Of a DNA stretch of 64,000 bases, positions 45,546 to 54,201 are shown piece by piece. The stretch's first letter is position 1, and every line of letters begins with the position of its first letter. The notes under the pieces are model-generated. The model was not told the origin of the DNA, ran no database searches, and worked only from the letters and a program-made list of their open reading frames with translations. Made by a program: the position numbers and the translations under genes. The stretch comes from Nocardia fusca NBRC 14340 (GTDB lineage Bacteria > Actinomycetota > Actinomycetes > Mycobacteriales > Mycobacteriaceae): the NCBI RefSeq assembly GCF_001618425.1, contig NZ_BDCU01000023.1:1-64000 (forward strand). Direction: 5' to 3'.

Positions 45546-46613
45546 TTGATACGTCGACTCACCCGGCGTGGCGGTAGGCGCGCCGCGGCGATGGTCGCGG
45601 CCACGGCAGTTCTGACCGGTGTGATGACCGGCCTCGGGGGTAGCACCGCCGGGGCGGATCCGATCATCGAATCCAAGACGCTGCTCGCCGACCCCACCGC
45701 GCCCGACGGGTCACGCATCGTCAAGGCCGAGTACAAGGACGACCGCCATCTGCGGCTGTACGTGAACTCGGTGGCCATGGACAAGGACATCGTCGTCGAC
45801 GTCCAGCGCCCGGCCGACGCCTCGGTGGCCCGGCCCACCCTCTACCTGCTCAACGGCGCCGGCGGCGGTGAGGACTCGGCGTCCTGGCAGGCCCAGACCA
45901 ACACCCTCGAATTCCTGTCCGACAAGAACGTCAATGTGATCCAGCCAATCGGTGGCGCCTGGAGTTACTACACCGACTGGATCAAGGACGACCCGGCGCT
46001 GGGCCGCAACAAATGGAAGACCTTCTTCACCGAAGAGCTCCCGCCGCTGATCGACGGCGCGCTGGGCACCAACGGTGTGAACGCCATCGCCGGTCTGTCC
46101 ACCTCGGGCACCACCGTGCTGGCCCTGCCGATCGCCAAGCCCGGTCTCTACAAGGCGGCCGCCGCCTACAGCGGTTGCGCCCAGACCAGCGACCCGGTCG
46201 GTTCGGAGTTCGTGAAGCTCACCGTGAACACGTGGGGCGGCGGCAACACCGACAACATGTGGGGTCCGCAGGGCTCGCCGGAATGGGTCGCGAACGATCC
46301 GTATGTGCACGCCGAAGGGCTGCGCGGTCTCGAACTCTACGTCTCCACCGGTAACGGTCTGCCCGGCCGCTGGGACACCCTGAACGGCCCGCACACGCTG
46401 CCCGGCTCCTACGGGCTGGCCAACCAGATCCTGGTCGGCGGCGTCATCGAGGCGGGTACCAACTTCTGCACCCACAACCTGAAGACGCGGCTGGATTCCC
46501 TCGGTATCCCGGCCACCTTCAACTTCCGTGACTCGGGTACCCACTCGTGGGGTTACTGGGAGGACGAGTTCAAGGTTTCCTGGCCGGTCCTGGCCCGCGG
46601 CCTGGGCCTCTAG
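45546..46613 (+). CDS. Secreted mycolyltransferase/esterase, antigen 85-like
   Basis: 355 residues from a TTG preceded by GAAGG. An N-terminal signal peptide is clear: basic IRRLTRRGGRRAAAM, hydrophobic VAATAVLTGVMTGLGG, then STAGADP as the likely cleavage area. The mature part is an alpha/beta hydrolase of the antigen 85 type: LYLLNGAGGGEDSASW, nucleophile in GLSTSG (Ser185), and catalytic His in SGTHSWGYWEDEFK at the C-terminus. Such enzymes transfer mycolic acids to trehalose and arabinogalactan in the cell envelope, so the organism belongs to the mycolic-acid producers. Convergent with the enoyl-CoA hydratase gene across a strong hairpin. Confidence 0.88.
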   Translation: MIRRLTRRGGRRAAAMVAATAVLTGVMTGLGGSTAGADPIIESKTLLADPTAPDGSRIVKAEYKDDRHLRLYVNSVAMDKDIVVDVQRPADASVARPTLYLLNGAGGGEDSASWQAQTNTLEFLSDKNVNVIQPIGGAWSYYTDWIKDDPALGRNKWKTFFTEELPPLIDGALGTNGVNAIAGLSTSGTTVLALPIAKPGLYKAAAAYSGCAQTSDPVGSEFVKLTVNTWGGGNTDNMWGPQGSPEWVANDPYVHAEGLRGLELYVSTGNGLPGRWDTLNGPHTLPGSYGLANQILVGGVIEAGTNFCTHNLKTRLDSLGIPATFNFRDSGTHSWGYWEDEFKVSWPVLARGLGL

Positions 46614-46633
46614 TCCCACCGCTGTTTCTCACG

Positions 46634-46670
46634 AAAACACCCGCCCTGCCACCGGCAGGGCGGGTGTTCG
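46634..46670. terminator. Bidirectional hairpin terminator
   Basis: A perfect 14-bp stem (ACACCCGCCCTGCC, 46637-46650) with a 3-base loop and its complement at 46654-46667, flanked by GAAA on the left and TTC on the right, sits between convergent stops at 46613 and 46686. Confidence 0.8.
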
Positions 46671-46685
46671 TCGTCGGGGTCGTGC

Positions 46686-47495
46686 CTACTCCGCGAAGAC
46701 CGCTTTGCGTTTGCCGAGCATGGCGCCGGCGCCCTCGAAGAAGTCGGGGGACTGCAGCAGTTCCACCTGGCCGGCCTTCTCGTCTGCCAGGGCCGAGTCC
46801 AGAGCGCCGAGTGTGGCGCGGTTGAGTGCCTTCTTGGTGAGTTCGAGCGCGCGCCGCGGGCCGTGGGAGATCTTCTCGGCGGCGGCCTCGACGGCGGCGT
46901 CCAGTTCCTCGGTGGTGGCCAGGACCTCCGTGAGCAGGCCTTCGGCGCGGGCCGCGGCGGCGGGCAGGCGCTCGCCGAGCAGCGCCATCCGCGCGGCCAG
47001 CGGGCGGCCGGCGGCGGCGGCCACCAGCGCCGCGGCGCCACCGTCGGGCATCAGGCCGATATTGATGAACGCCAGCAGCAGGTAGGAGTCGGCTTCGGCG
47101 TAGACCAGATCGGCGGCCAGCGCGATACCGACCCCGACGCCGGCGGTCGCGCCCCGGAGGCGGACGATAACCGGTACCGGTAGGTCGACGATGGCGCGGA
47201 CGAGCCGGTTGGCGGCGTCCATCACCTGGTCGGGAGTGATGCCGCGGGCGCCCTCTTCGGCGCTGGCGGCCAGGTCGGCGCCGGTGCAGAAGTCGCCCCC
47301 GTCACCGGTGAGCACGACCACCCGCACGGCGTTGTCCTGCGCGGCGGCGAGGAAGGTGTCACCCAGGGCGACCAGCGAGTCGTAGTCGAGCGCATTCTTG
47401 CGCTTGGGCTTGGTGAGGGTGACCCGCAGTACCCGGCCATCCTGCACGGCGGAGAAACCCGCCGGCTGCGTGGTGGGGGAATCTGTGTTGACCAT
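46686..47495 (-). CDS. Enoyl-CoA hydratase/isomerase family protein
   Basis: 269 residues, crotonase fold. Recognisable blocks are VTLTKPKRKNALDYDSLVAL at the N-terminus, the CoA-binding GDGGDFCTGADLAASAEEG, and the oxyanion region VIVRLRGATAGVGVGIALAA. At the usual second catalytic glutamate position the sequence reads NIGLMPDGGAAAL, where typical hydratases have E in GxxPE/D; Asp here suggests an isomerase or other crotonase reaction. It probably acts in fatty acid or ring degradation. It diverges from the tandem TetR gene through a promoter region containing GGTTAAC repeats, so that regulator may control it. Confidence 0.85.
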   Translation of the reverse strand: MVNTDSPTTQPAGFSAVQDGRVLRVTLTKPKRKNALDYDSLVALGDTFLAAAQDNAVRVVVLTGDGGDFCTGADLAASAEEGARGITPDQVMDAANRLVRAIVDLPVPVIVRLRGATAGVGVGIALAADLVYAEADSYLLLAFINIGLMPDGGAAALVAAAAGRPLAARMALLGERLPAAAARAEGLLTEVLATTEELDAAVEAAAEKISHGPRRALELTKKALNRATLGALDSALADEKAGQVELLQSPDFFEGAGAMLGKRKAVFAE

Positions 47496-47542
47496 GCGCG
47501 CTCCATCGAGAGCCCTCCGGTGCCGACCGGGTGGCGAATAGC

Positions 47543-47578
47543 GGTTAACGTTGCGAATTGTGGTTAACTTAGGTTGAC
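47543..47578 (+). promoter_or_regulatory. GGTTAAC repeats between hydratase and TetR genes
   Basis: GGTTAAC at 47543-47549 and 47562-47568, and GGTTGAC at 47572-47578, in the 134-bp divergent promoter region. The embedded GTTAAC is self-complementary. Likely operator for the adjacent TetR-type regulator. Confidence 0.5.
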
Positions 47579-47629
47579 TTGTCGGGCGCTGTCAACACCG
47601 GCGGCGCCGCCGAGGCGAACGGAGAATGC

Positions 47630-48871
47630 ATGGTCGCGGATAGCAGCCGGGTGGACCCGGTACGCGTGCGTCCGGCCGACCGTGGCAACGGCAACGGCCA
47701 GGGCGGGCGACGCCGGCCCAAGGACCGCAAGGTGCAGATCATGCGCGCCGCGGCCCGGGCCTTCAGCGAACGCGGCTACTACCCCGTCGGCGTGGACGAG
47801 ATCGCGGCCGAGGTCGGGATCTCCGGCCCCGCACTGTACCGCCATTTCGCCAATAAATACGCCCTGTTGGTCGCCGCCGCGGAGGAAGGCGCCCGGCAAC
47901 TGCTCGAGGCCGCCCGGGCCGCGGACGAGCCGGGAGCGAAGCCGGACGAACGTCTCGACGCCCTCATCCGGGCGGTCGCCGAGCACACCATCGAGATCCG
48001 GCGCGAGGCCGGTCTGTACCGGTGGGAGGGCCGCTATCTGGAGCAGCCCGACCGTGCCCGCATCCGCACTCTCTACAACGGGATCAACGACACGCTGGCC
48101 GCGCCGATCGCGCAGCTCCGCCCGGACGCCCCACCGGAGGACATCGCCCTGCTCGCCGCCGCCGTGCTCAGTGTGATCGGCAGTATCTCGGCCCATCGGA
48201 CGGCTCTGTCCAGTGCCAAACTGCTGCCGCTGCTGCACGATATGGCCTGGTCGATCGTGCGTACCGAACTTCCGCCCGCACCCGGGGCCGGCGAACCCGA
48301 CAACACCCCGCGCGGTCTGCCGGTGACCTCCAAGCGGGAGCAGTTGCTCACCGAGGCGATCCGGATCTTCGGCCGCCGCGGCTACCACGAGGCCAGTATC
48401 GAGGAGATCGGCGCGGCGGTCGGTATCAATGCCTCCAGCGTCTACCGGTACTTCAGCAGTAAATCCGATCTGCTGGCGGCGGCCTTCCACCGCACCGGCG
48501 ACCGGCTGGCCTTCGCCATCACCGAGGCGCTCGCCGAGGCGAGCGGCCGCGCCGACGCGGTGGACAAGATCGCCGACCGCTACGTCCGGCTCAGTTTCGC
48601 CATGCCGGAGATCATGCCGGTGTACTACGCGGAATTCCCGAATCTGCCGCCGGCCGAACAGCACAAACTGCGGGCCATCCAGCGGCAGAACGTGCACGAA
48701 TGGGCGAATCTGCTCGACGGCGATCCGATCGAGGCGCGCTTCCGGGTGCATTCGGCGATCGGCCAGGTCATCGATGTGGGCCGGTTGATCCGTTTCGATT
48801 CCCGGCCTCAGCACATGGCCCGGGTGCACGCCCTCATGATGGCGGCCATGCTCGGTTCTCCGACGGAATGA
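47630..48871 (+). CDS. Tandem TetR-family regulator (two HTH-ligand units in one chain)
   Basis: 413 residues from ATG 47630 with GGAGA five bases upstream. Two complete TetR units are fused. The first HTH is IMRAAARAFSERGYYPVGVD, then EIAAEVGISGPALYRHFANK, near residues 35-80; the second is LLTEAIRIFGRRGYHEASIE, then EIGAAVGINASSVYRYFSSK, near residues 235-280. Each is followed by a helical ligand-binding region. Because TetR proteins act as dimers, such a fusion can work as a pseudo-dimer or bind asymmetric sites. The adjacent divergent hydratase and the GGTTAAC repeats suggest control of acyl-CoA metabolism; this is inference. Confidence 0.85.
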   Translation: MVADSSRVDPVRVRPADRGNGNGQGGRRRPKDRKVQIMRAAARAFSERGYYPVGVDEIAAEVGISGPALYRHFANKYALLVAAAEEGARQLLEAARAADEPGAKPDERLDALIRAVAEHTIEIRREAGLYRWEGRYLEQPDRARIRTLYNGINDTLAAPIAQLRPDAPPEDIALLAAAVLSVIGSISAHRTALSSAKLLPLLHDMAWSIVRTELPPAPGAGEPDNTPRGLPVTSKREQLLTEAIRIFGRRGYHEASIEEIGAAVGINASSVYRYFSSKSDLLAAAFHRTGDRLAFAITEALAEASGRADAVDKIADRYVRLSFAMPEIMPVYYAEFPNLPPAEQHKLRAIQRQNVHEWANLLDGDPIEARFRVHSAIGQVIDVGRLIRFDSRPQHMARVHALMMAAMLGSPTE

Positions 48872-48983
48872 TCGGCGTCGCGCGCGGGTGTGGCATGAGG
48901 CGCGGCGTGGCGAACTCGGCACCGGTCATCTCCCCGGGGTCGCGTGCCCGCTCGCTCCCGCGGAGGAGATTCAGGGGAAGGGC

Positions 48984-49015
48984 TTGACCTTGCCCCTGGG
49001 GCAAGGTTCGAGCAT
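48984..49015 (+). promoter_or_regulatory. MerR-type promoter and operator of the serine hydrolase gene
   Basis: A -35 TTGACC (48984-48989) overlaps a perfect palindrome, ACCTTGCCCC-T-GGGGCAAGGT (48987-49007), and a -10-like GAGCAT lies at 49010-49015, giving a 20-bp spacer. Overlong spacers filled by a dyad are the hallmark of promoters activated by MerR-family regulators, and such a gene lies downstream at 50432. The predicted transcript start falls at the ATG (49022), with no ribosome site, so the mRNA is probably leaderless. Confidence 0.75.
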
Positions 49016-49021
49016 CATTCC

Positions 49022-50401
49022 ATGAGCGAAATGGAACAGGAATTGGCCGTATTCGTCGCGGCAGCGGCGACCGAGCTGGGGGTGCCGGGGGTCGCGGTGG
49101 GGGTCTCGACGGCGGGCCGGGAGTACTTCGCCTGCCACGGGGTGACCAGTGTGGACAACCCGCTTCCGGTGGATCGCGACACCGGATTCGTCATCGGATC
49201 GGTCAGCAAGACGTTCACCGCGACCGCGCTGCTGCGACTCGTAGATCAGGGGCTGGTGGAGCTGGATGCGCCGGTGCGGCGGTATGTGCCGGAATTCGCG
49301 GGGCCGGGTGTCGCGGCGCGTGCGGTCACCGTGGCGCAACTGCTCAACCACACCGCCGGATTGGAGTGGAAGCTGAGTGCCGATACCGGGGAAGGCGAGG
49401 ATGCCCTGGCCCGGCACGCGCGACTGCTCGCGGCGGCGCCGCTGGTCGGCGAACCGGGCACTCGGGCGTCCTACAGCCAAGCCGGCTTCAACCTGGCGGG
49501 CCGGATCATCGAGAACGTCACCGGGCAGACCTTCGAGCGGGCCGTCGCGACCCTGCTGCTCGCGCCCCTCGGTCTGACGCACAGCGGCTACCTGCACAAC
49601 GAGGTGATGACCCGGCGGTTCGCGGTCGGCCACAACACCGGGGACAACGGCGATCTCTCGGTGGCCGCGCAGTGGAAGGACAGCCGTGCCAACAATCCCG
49701 GCGGCGGGCTGGTGTCCTCGGTCGGCGATCTGCTCCGCTGGGCGCGCTTCCATCTCGGTGACGGCCGGACGGCCGGCGGCGACCGGATCATCACCGCCGA
49801 CCGGCTGCACCGGATGCGGGAGCAGACGGTGGAACTACGCGGCAGCACACTGGGTGAGGCGTTCGGCACCTGCTGGTTCCTGCGCGAGGTCGACGGTGTC
49901 GCGACCATCGGGCACGGCGGATCGGGCAACGGGCAGTTCGCCGAGCTGCTGCTCGTGCCGGAGCGGGACTTCGCCGTGGCCGTGATGTCCAATGCGGGGC
50001 CGGACGCGGGCCTCGAGTTCGATCGTGCGGCGGTGCGGTGGGCGCTGGAGCACTTTCTCGGGCTGGTAGAACACGACCCGGAACCGCTGCCCTACGCCCC
50101 GGCGCGGGCAGCCGAGATCACCGGGACCTACGAGAACGAGATGATGCGGCTGACGCTGGAAACCGACGGCGCGGCGCTGACGATCGGCTGCGCCATCAAA
50201 CCCGAGGTCCGGGCGGCCGCGGATACCGAACTACCGCCCGACCTGCCGCCCGCGGCCCTCGGCCTGCTGCCCGGTGACGCCGACGAGTACATCGTGACGG
50301 CCGGTGGCCTGGTCGGACAGCGCGGGTACTTCACCCGGGACGAGTCCGGTGCCGTGGTGGGCATCGACCTCGCCGGCCGGTTCTTCGGCCGAGCCCGGTG
50401 A
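49022..50401 (+). CDS. Beta-lactamase-type serine hydrolase
   Basis: 459 residues. The class C beta-lactamase/D-alanyl carboxypeptidase core is visible: SxxK in IGSVSKTFTA (S60, K63), a YxN-like YSQAGFNLAGRI around residue 160, and HGGSGNG for the third motif. The C-terminal 120 residues (EITGTYENEMMRLTLETDGA) form the extra domain often seen in this family. I see no signal peptide, so it is probably cytoplasmic and acts on esters or small peptides. It starts without a ribosome site immediately after a MerR-type promoter. The MerR gene follows 30 bp later, an arrangement that would give autoregulated, inducible co-expression. Confidence 0.85.
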   Translation: MSEMEQELAVFVAAAATELGVPGVAVGVSTAGREYFACHGVTSVDNPLPVDRDTGFVIGSVSKTFTATALLRLVDQGLVELDAPVRRYVPEFAGPGVAARAVTVAQLLNHTAGLEWKLSADTGEGEDALARHARLLAAAPLVGEPGTRASYSQAGFNLAGRIIENVTGQTFERAVATLLLAPLGLTHSGYLHNEVMTRRFAVGHNTGDNGDLSVAAQWKDSRANNPGGGLVSSVGDLLRWARFHLGDGRTAGGDRIITADRLHRMREQTVELRGSTLGEAFGTCWFLREVDGVATIGHGGSGNGQFAELLLVPERDFAVAVMSNAGPDAGLEFDRAAVRWALEHFLGLVEHDPEPLPYAPARAAEITGTYENEMMRLTLETDGAALTIGCAIKPEVRAAADTELPPDLPPAALGLLPGDADEYIVTAGGLVGQRGYFTRDESGAVVGIDLAGRFFGRAR

Positions 50402-50431
50402 CGGAGCGGATCGCGTCGGAAGGGAACAACC

Positions 50432-51154
50432 GTGATCACCATCGGACAGCTCGCGCGGTACGCGGGCGTGACGACCAAGGCCGTGCGCGTCTACCACGAA
50501 CGCGGCCTGCTTCCCGAACCGCCGCGCGACTCCTCCGGCTATCGGCGCTACCGCGCCGAGGATGCCGTCGAACTGGTCAGGATCAGGACGCTGGCGCAGG
50601 CGGGAGTACCGCTGGCGCGTATCAAGGAGTTGCTGGCCGCCGGTCCCGGCGAGTTCGCGGCGGCGCTGACCGAGATCGATGCCGGGCTCGCCGAACGCGC
50701 TGCGGAGATCCGGCGCACCCGGGCCCGGCTCACCCAACTGGGCAGGGGCGACCGGCTTTTCGTCTCGGCGGAGGTCGCCGGGTACCTCGATCGGCTGCGA
50801 CAGTTGGGCGTGAGCGAACGCGCCGTGCGGATGGAGCGCGATATCTGGATCCTGCTGCATTCGGTGGCGCCGGCGCAGGCGGCGGACTGGGTCGCCGACA
50901 AGCTGGATGCCCTCGACGATCCCGATTTCGGCGCCCTGTATCTCGAGCACGATGCCGCGTTCGACTGGTCGCCCGGCGACCCGCGGCTGCCGGACCTGGC
51001 GAGGCGTACCGCGCGCTGGCTGGCGAGCCGGGACGGCGAGCCGGGCCGTACGATCCCCGCTCTGGATACGGAGCTGCTCCGACTGGTGGCCGGGTCGGTC
51101 GGCAGCACCTCGCCCGCATGGGATCGGCTCGCCTCTCTGGCGCGCGACGGGTGA
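50432..51154 (+). CDS. MerR-family transcriptional regulator
   Basis: 240 residues from a GTG with AAGGGAAC upstream. The N-terminal winged helix-turn-helix ITIGQLARYAGVTTKAVRVY, then HERGLLPEPPRDSSGYRRYR and ELVRIRTLAQAGVPLARIKE, is a textbook MerR DNA-binding domain followed by a dimerisation helix. The C-terminal half (about residues 105-240) is helical and unlike metal-binding MerR proteins, with no Cys ligands, so an organic effector is likely. The probable target is the dyad promoter at 48984-49015, making this and the hydrolase one autoregulated operon. The effector is unknown. Confidence 0.88.
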   Translation: MITIGQLARYAGVTTKAVRVYHERGLLPEPPRDSSGYRRYRAEDAVELVRIRTLAQAGVPLARIKELLAAGPGEFAAALTEIDAGLAERAAEIRRTRARLTQLGRGDRLFVSAEVAGYLDRLRQLGVSERAVRMERDIWILLHSVAPAQAADWVADKLDALDDPDFGALYLEHDAAFDWSPGDPRLPDLARRTARWLASRDGEPGRTIPALDTELLRLVAGSVGSTSPAWDRLASLARDG

Positions 51155-51292
51155 AAGGCGGGCTACCGCGGTGCGGCGACGGAGTCCGACGGCCCGTCCG
51201 CCGGACACGTCGATTACCACGACGGCGACACCGTTCTCCTCGACCGGTCGGGCGCCGCCCGGCCGACCCGGACACGGCCCGGAAGCCGTCGG

Positions 51293-52810
51293 TCAGCCGT
51301 GGCGGAAACGGAACAGCGTGCGCGCCAACCGCAGTCGCCGCACATTGCGGTGGAAGCTGGACAGGCCCAGCGGTTCTCCGTACCGGTTGCGGGCGATGGA
51401 CAGGGTCCGGCTGAATTCGCGGAGCCCGTGTACGCCGTGGCTGTGCCCCTGCCCGTATTCGCCGATCCCGCCGAAGGGCAACGCCGGGATACTGGCGTAG
51501 GTGGTGGCGGTATTGACCGTCACCACCCCGACCCGTAGCCGTTCGGCGTAGACCTCGACCTCGGCGATATCGCGGGTGAACACCGAGACCGCGATACCGC
51601 GGCCGGCATCGTTGATCCGGTCCACTGCGTCGTCCAGATCGCGCACCTTGTTCACGATGAGGACCGGGCCGATGCCCTCCTCGGTGATGGCGACACTCTC
51701 CTCCGGTACATCGGCCAGCACGATGGGCTCGACGTAGGGCTCGCGGATGGAATCCAGGCCGCCGACCACCGCGCGTCCGCCGCGCGCCAGGGCGTCACGG
51801 ACCTGTTTGCGCACCACCTCGGTCTGCGATTCCAGGATCATCGGCCCGTAGGACGACCGCCGGTCCGCGCCGGGCTTCAGGGCGCGGGCCCGCGCGACCA
51901 CCAGCGCGAGGAACTGGTCGTAGACCGAGGCCGCGACATAGGCCCGCTGGACGCCGGTCGCGTTCTGGCCCGCATTGGCCATGGCCCCGAACACCGCGGC
52001 ATCGGCGGCGTCGTCGAGCTTCGCGTCGACGTGCACGATCATCGCGCCCTTGCCGGAGTTCTCGACCACCACCGGGGTCATGGTCTGGGCGCACAACGAG
52101 ATCACTTCGCGGCCTTCGGCTTCCGGCCCCGCGTACGCGATCTTGTCGACCCCGGCACGGCACAGTGCGGCCGCGGTCGAATCGTCGCCGGTGACCGCCG
52201 CCAGAACGGGCCTGTCGGGGGCGACCTCACGCCAGGTCTCGGCCAGCCACAGGCCGGTGCCGCTGGTCACCGCGTGCGGTTTGAAAACCACCGCGTTGCC
52301 CGCGGCCATGGCGTAGGCGATCGAACCCATCGGCGTGAAAACCGGGTTCTGCCAGGGGCCGAGGACGCCGATCACGCCCAGCGGCAGATAGCCGACCGAC
52401 GCCCGCTGATTGCGGGTGAGCCAGTTGGAGGCCAGCGGTTTCCGGCTCAGCGCGCGACCGGCATTGCGCGCCGCCCAGTCCAGATTCTCCACGGCGAGCA
52501 TGACTTCGATCGCCGCGTCGGCCTCGGGTTTGCCGGTTTCCTCGCGCAGGATCTCCACCAGTTGCGCGGCCCGGCGCGCGATAACTCGTTTCCACTCCAG
52601 CAGGAGTCGTTTGCGAGTTCCGAAACCCGCTGTCGACCACCAGTCCTCGACCGTGCGCGCGGCATGGACCGCGCGTTCGAGTTCGCTGGGGCCGGCAACG
52701 GCATAACTGCCCACCACCTCGCCGGTGCGGGGGTCGTGGGATGTGAGCACGCTCGGTCGGCCGGGTCCTCCCGAACGCGCCGCCACCTCGGGCTGCGCGG
52801 TATCGGCCAT
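51293..52810 (-). CDS. Aldehyde dehydrogenase-family protein lacking the catalytic cysteine
   Basis: 505 residues from ATG 52810 (the frame is open to 52864). The fold is complete: PLGVIGVLGPWQNPVFTP, the NAD-site region AYAMAAGNAVVFKPHAVTSG, general-base glutamate E250 in VVVENSGKG, and C-terminal PFGGIGEYGQGHSHG. The nucleophile motif, normally GQxC, reads ANAGQNATGVQRAY: residue 284 is Ala (GCG at 51959-51961). Without the cysteine a thiohemiacetal cannot form, so ordinary dehydrogenase activity is not expected. It may retain esterase-like, cofactor-binding or regulatory roles. It faces the MerR operon and diverges from the exporter genes. Confidence 0.85.
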   Translation of the reverse strand: MADTAQPEVAARSGGPGRPSVLTSHDPRTGEVVGSYAVAGPSELERAVHAARTVEDWWSTAGFGTRKRLLLEWKRVIARRAAQLVEILREETGKPEADAAIEVMLAVENLDWAARNAGRALSRKPLASNWLTRNQRASVGYLPLGVIGVLGPWQNPVFTPMGSIAYAMAAGNAVVFKPHAVTSGTGLWLAETWREVAPDRPVLAAVTGDDSTAAALCRAGVDKIAYAGPEAEGREVISLCAQTMTPVVVENSGKGAMIVHVDAKLDDAADAAVFGAMANAGQNATGVQRAYVAASVYDQFLALVVARARALKPGADRRSSYGPMILESQTEVVRKQVRDALARGGRAVVGGLDSIREPYVEPIVLADVPEESVAITEEGIGPVLIVNKVRDLDDAVDRINDAGRGIAVSVFTRDIAEVEVYAERLRVGVVTVNTATTYASIPALPFGGIGEYGQGHSHGVHGLREFSRTLSIARNRYGEPLGLSSFHRNVRRLRLARTLFRFRHG

Positions 52811-53076
52811 GGCACTCAGATTATGGTGGTGGCGTAGCGCCGACAAGGTACGAGCACTGCCCATGGACTGTCCCTGCGCCGCCGACCAGGGTGGACGACC
52901 GGCCGCGACGTCGCTGTGAGCAAAGGCACATTTTGTTCGACCCGGTATGGGGTAAGGGCGGCGCTCCGGCGCCCGATTCCTCAGCCGGTAACATCGCGCC
53001 CGGCGCCAGGGATCATCCAGGGGGTACCGATGCGCCGGTCACCCCGCCCGCCGATCTGGCCGATAGTGGAGAGTTG

Positions 53077-54201
53077 ATGCCGATTTCGAACGAAGCCGTG
53101 ACACCCGCCGGCGAGAATGCCCCACCGCTTCGATCGGTGCATTCCCACACCCCCGCCGCCGAGACATCGGAGTACGGGAACGGCCGTGCCGCGCCGGCGC
53201 TCGCACCTCGCCCCAACGGCGCGGGGCCTGCCTGGGCGGACGCCGTCCGCGTCGAGGGCATCACCAAATCCTTCGATCAAGTGCACGCATTGCGCGGGGT
53301 GAGCTTCTCGGCCGCCCGCGGCACCGTGCTCGGCATCCTGGGGCCCAACGGCGCGGGCAAGACCACCACCGTGAAAATCCTGTCCACCCTGCTGCGTCCC
53401 GACTCCGGGAGCGCGGTGGTGGCCGGTCACGATATCCGCAAGGATCCGGCCGCGGTGCGCCGCTCGATCATGATGACCGGCCAGTACGCCGCCCTCGACG
53501 AAAACCTCTCGGGCCGGGAGAACCTGGAACTTTTCGGGCGGCTGATGGGCTTGAGCAAATCGGCGGCGCGTAAGCGCGCGGACGCGTTGCTCGAAGAATT
53601 CGACCTGGTCGCTTCCGGACGCCGCCCGGTCCGCCAGTACTCCGGCGGGATGCGGCGGCGGGTCGATATCGCCTGCGGTCTGGTGGTCCGGCCCGAAGTG
53701 GTGTTCCTCGACGAACCGACCACCGGTCTCGACCCACGCAGCCGGCAAGGTGTCTGGGATCTGGTGAGCGCGCTGAAAGAGCAGGGCATCACCGTGCTGC
53801 TCACCACCCAGTACCTGGAAGAAGCCGATGTCCTCTCGGACAACATCATCGTGATCGACAAGGGCACGGTGATCGCGGAGGGCACCGCCGACGAACTCAA
53901 GGAGAAGACCGGCGGCAGCTACTGCGAGATCGTCCCGCTGGACCCGACCCAGGTGGCCCGGGCCGCCACCGCGCTGGGGGACCTGGTTCCGCCGGCCGTC
54001 GCCGCCGACCTCGCCGGATCCGAACGCCTCTCCATCCCGGCGCCCGACGGTGCCGCGACGCTGGCCGAGGCGCTGCGCCGGTTGGACGCCGCCGGCATCA
54101 CCCTGGCCGATATCGGGCTGCGCCGTCCCTCCCTCGACGATGTGTTCCTGTCCATCACCGGGCACTCGGGTGGTACCGACCGGCCGGGTGGCACGGCATG
54201 A
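53077..54201 (+). CDS. ABC transporter ATP-binding protein, DrrA-type
   Basis: 374 residues from ATG 53077, with GGAG at 53068-53071; the frame is open to 52891 but the extension is disordered. After a 55-residue polar leader, the ATPase has Walker A LGPNGAGKTT, Q-loop MMTGQYAALDENLSGREN, signature YSGGMRRRVDIACGL, Walker B VVFLDEPTTGLD, and H-loop region replaced by LLTTQYLEE (Gln in the His position). The C-terminal domain, ending PSLDDVFLSITGHSGG, is typical of daunorubicin-resistance exporters (DrrA/NodI). It overlaps the first permease gene by 4 bp. It probably powers export of a lipid or hydrophobic compound. Confidence 0.9.
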   Translation: MPISNEAVTPAGENAPPLRSVHSHTPAAETSEYGNGRAAPALAPRPNGAGPAWADAVRVEGITKSFDQVHALRGVSFSAARGTVLGILGPNGAGKTTTVKILSTLLRPDSGSAVVAGHDIRKDPAAVRRSIMMTGQYAALDENLSGRENLELFGRLMGLSKSAARKRADALLEEFDLVASGRRPVRQYSGGMRRRVDIACGLVVRPEVVFLDEPTTGLDPRSRQGVWDLVSALKEQGITVLLTTQYLEEADVLSDNIIVIDKGTVIAEGTADELKEKTGGSYCEIVPLDPTQVARAATALGDLVPPAVAADLAGSERLSIPAPDGAATLAEALRRLDAAGITLADIGLRRPSLDDVFLSITGHSGGTDRPGGTA

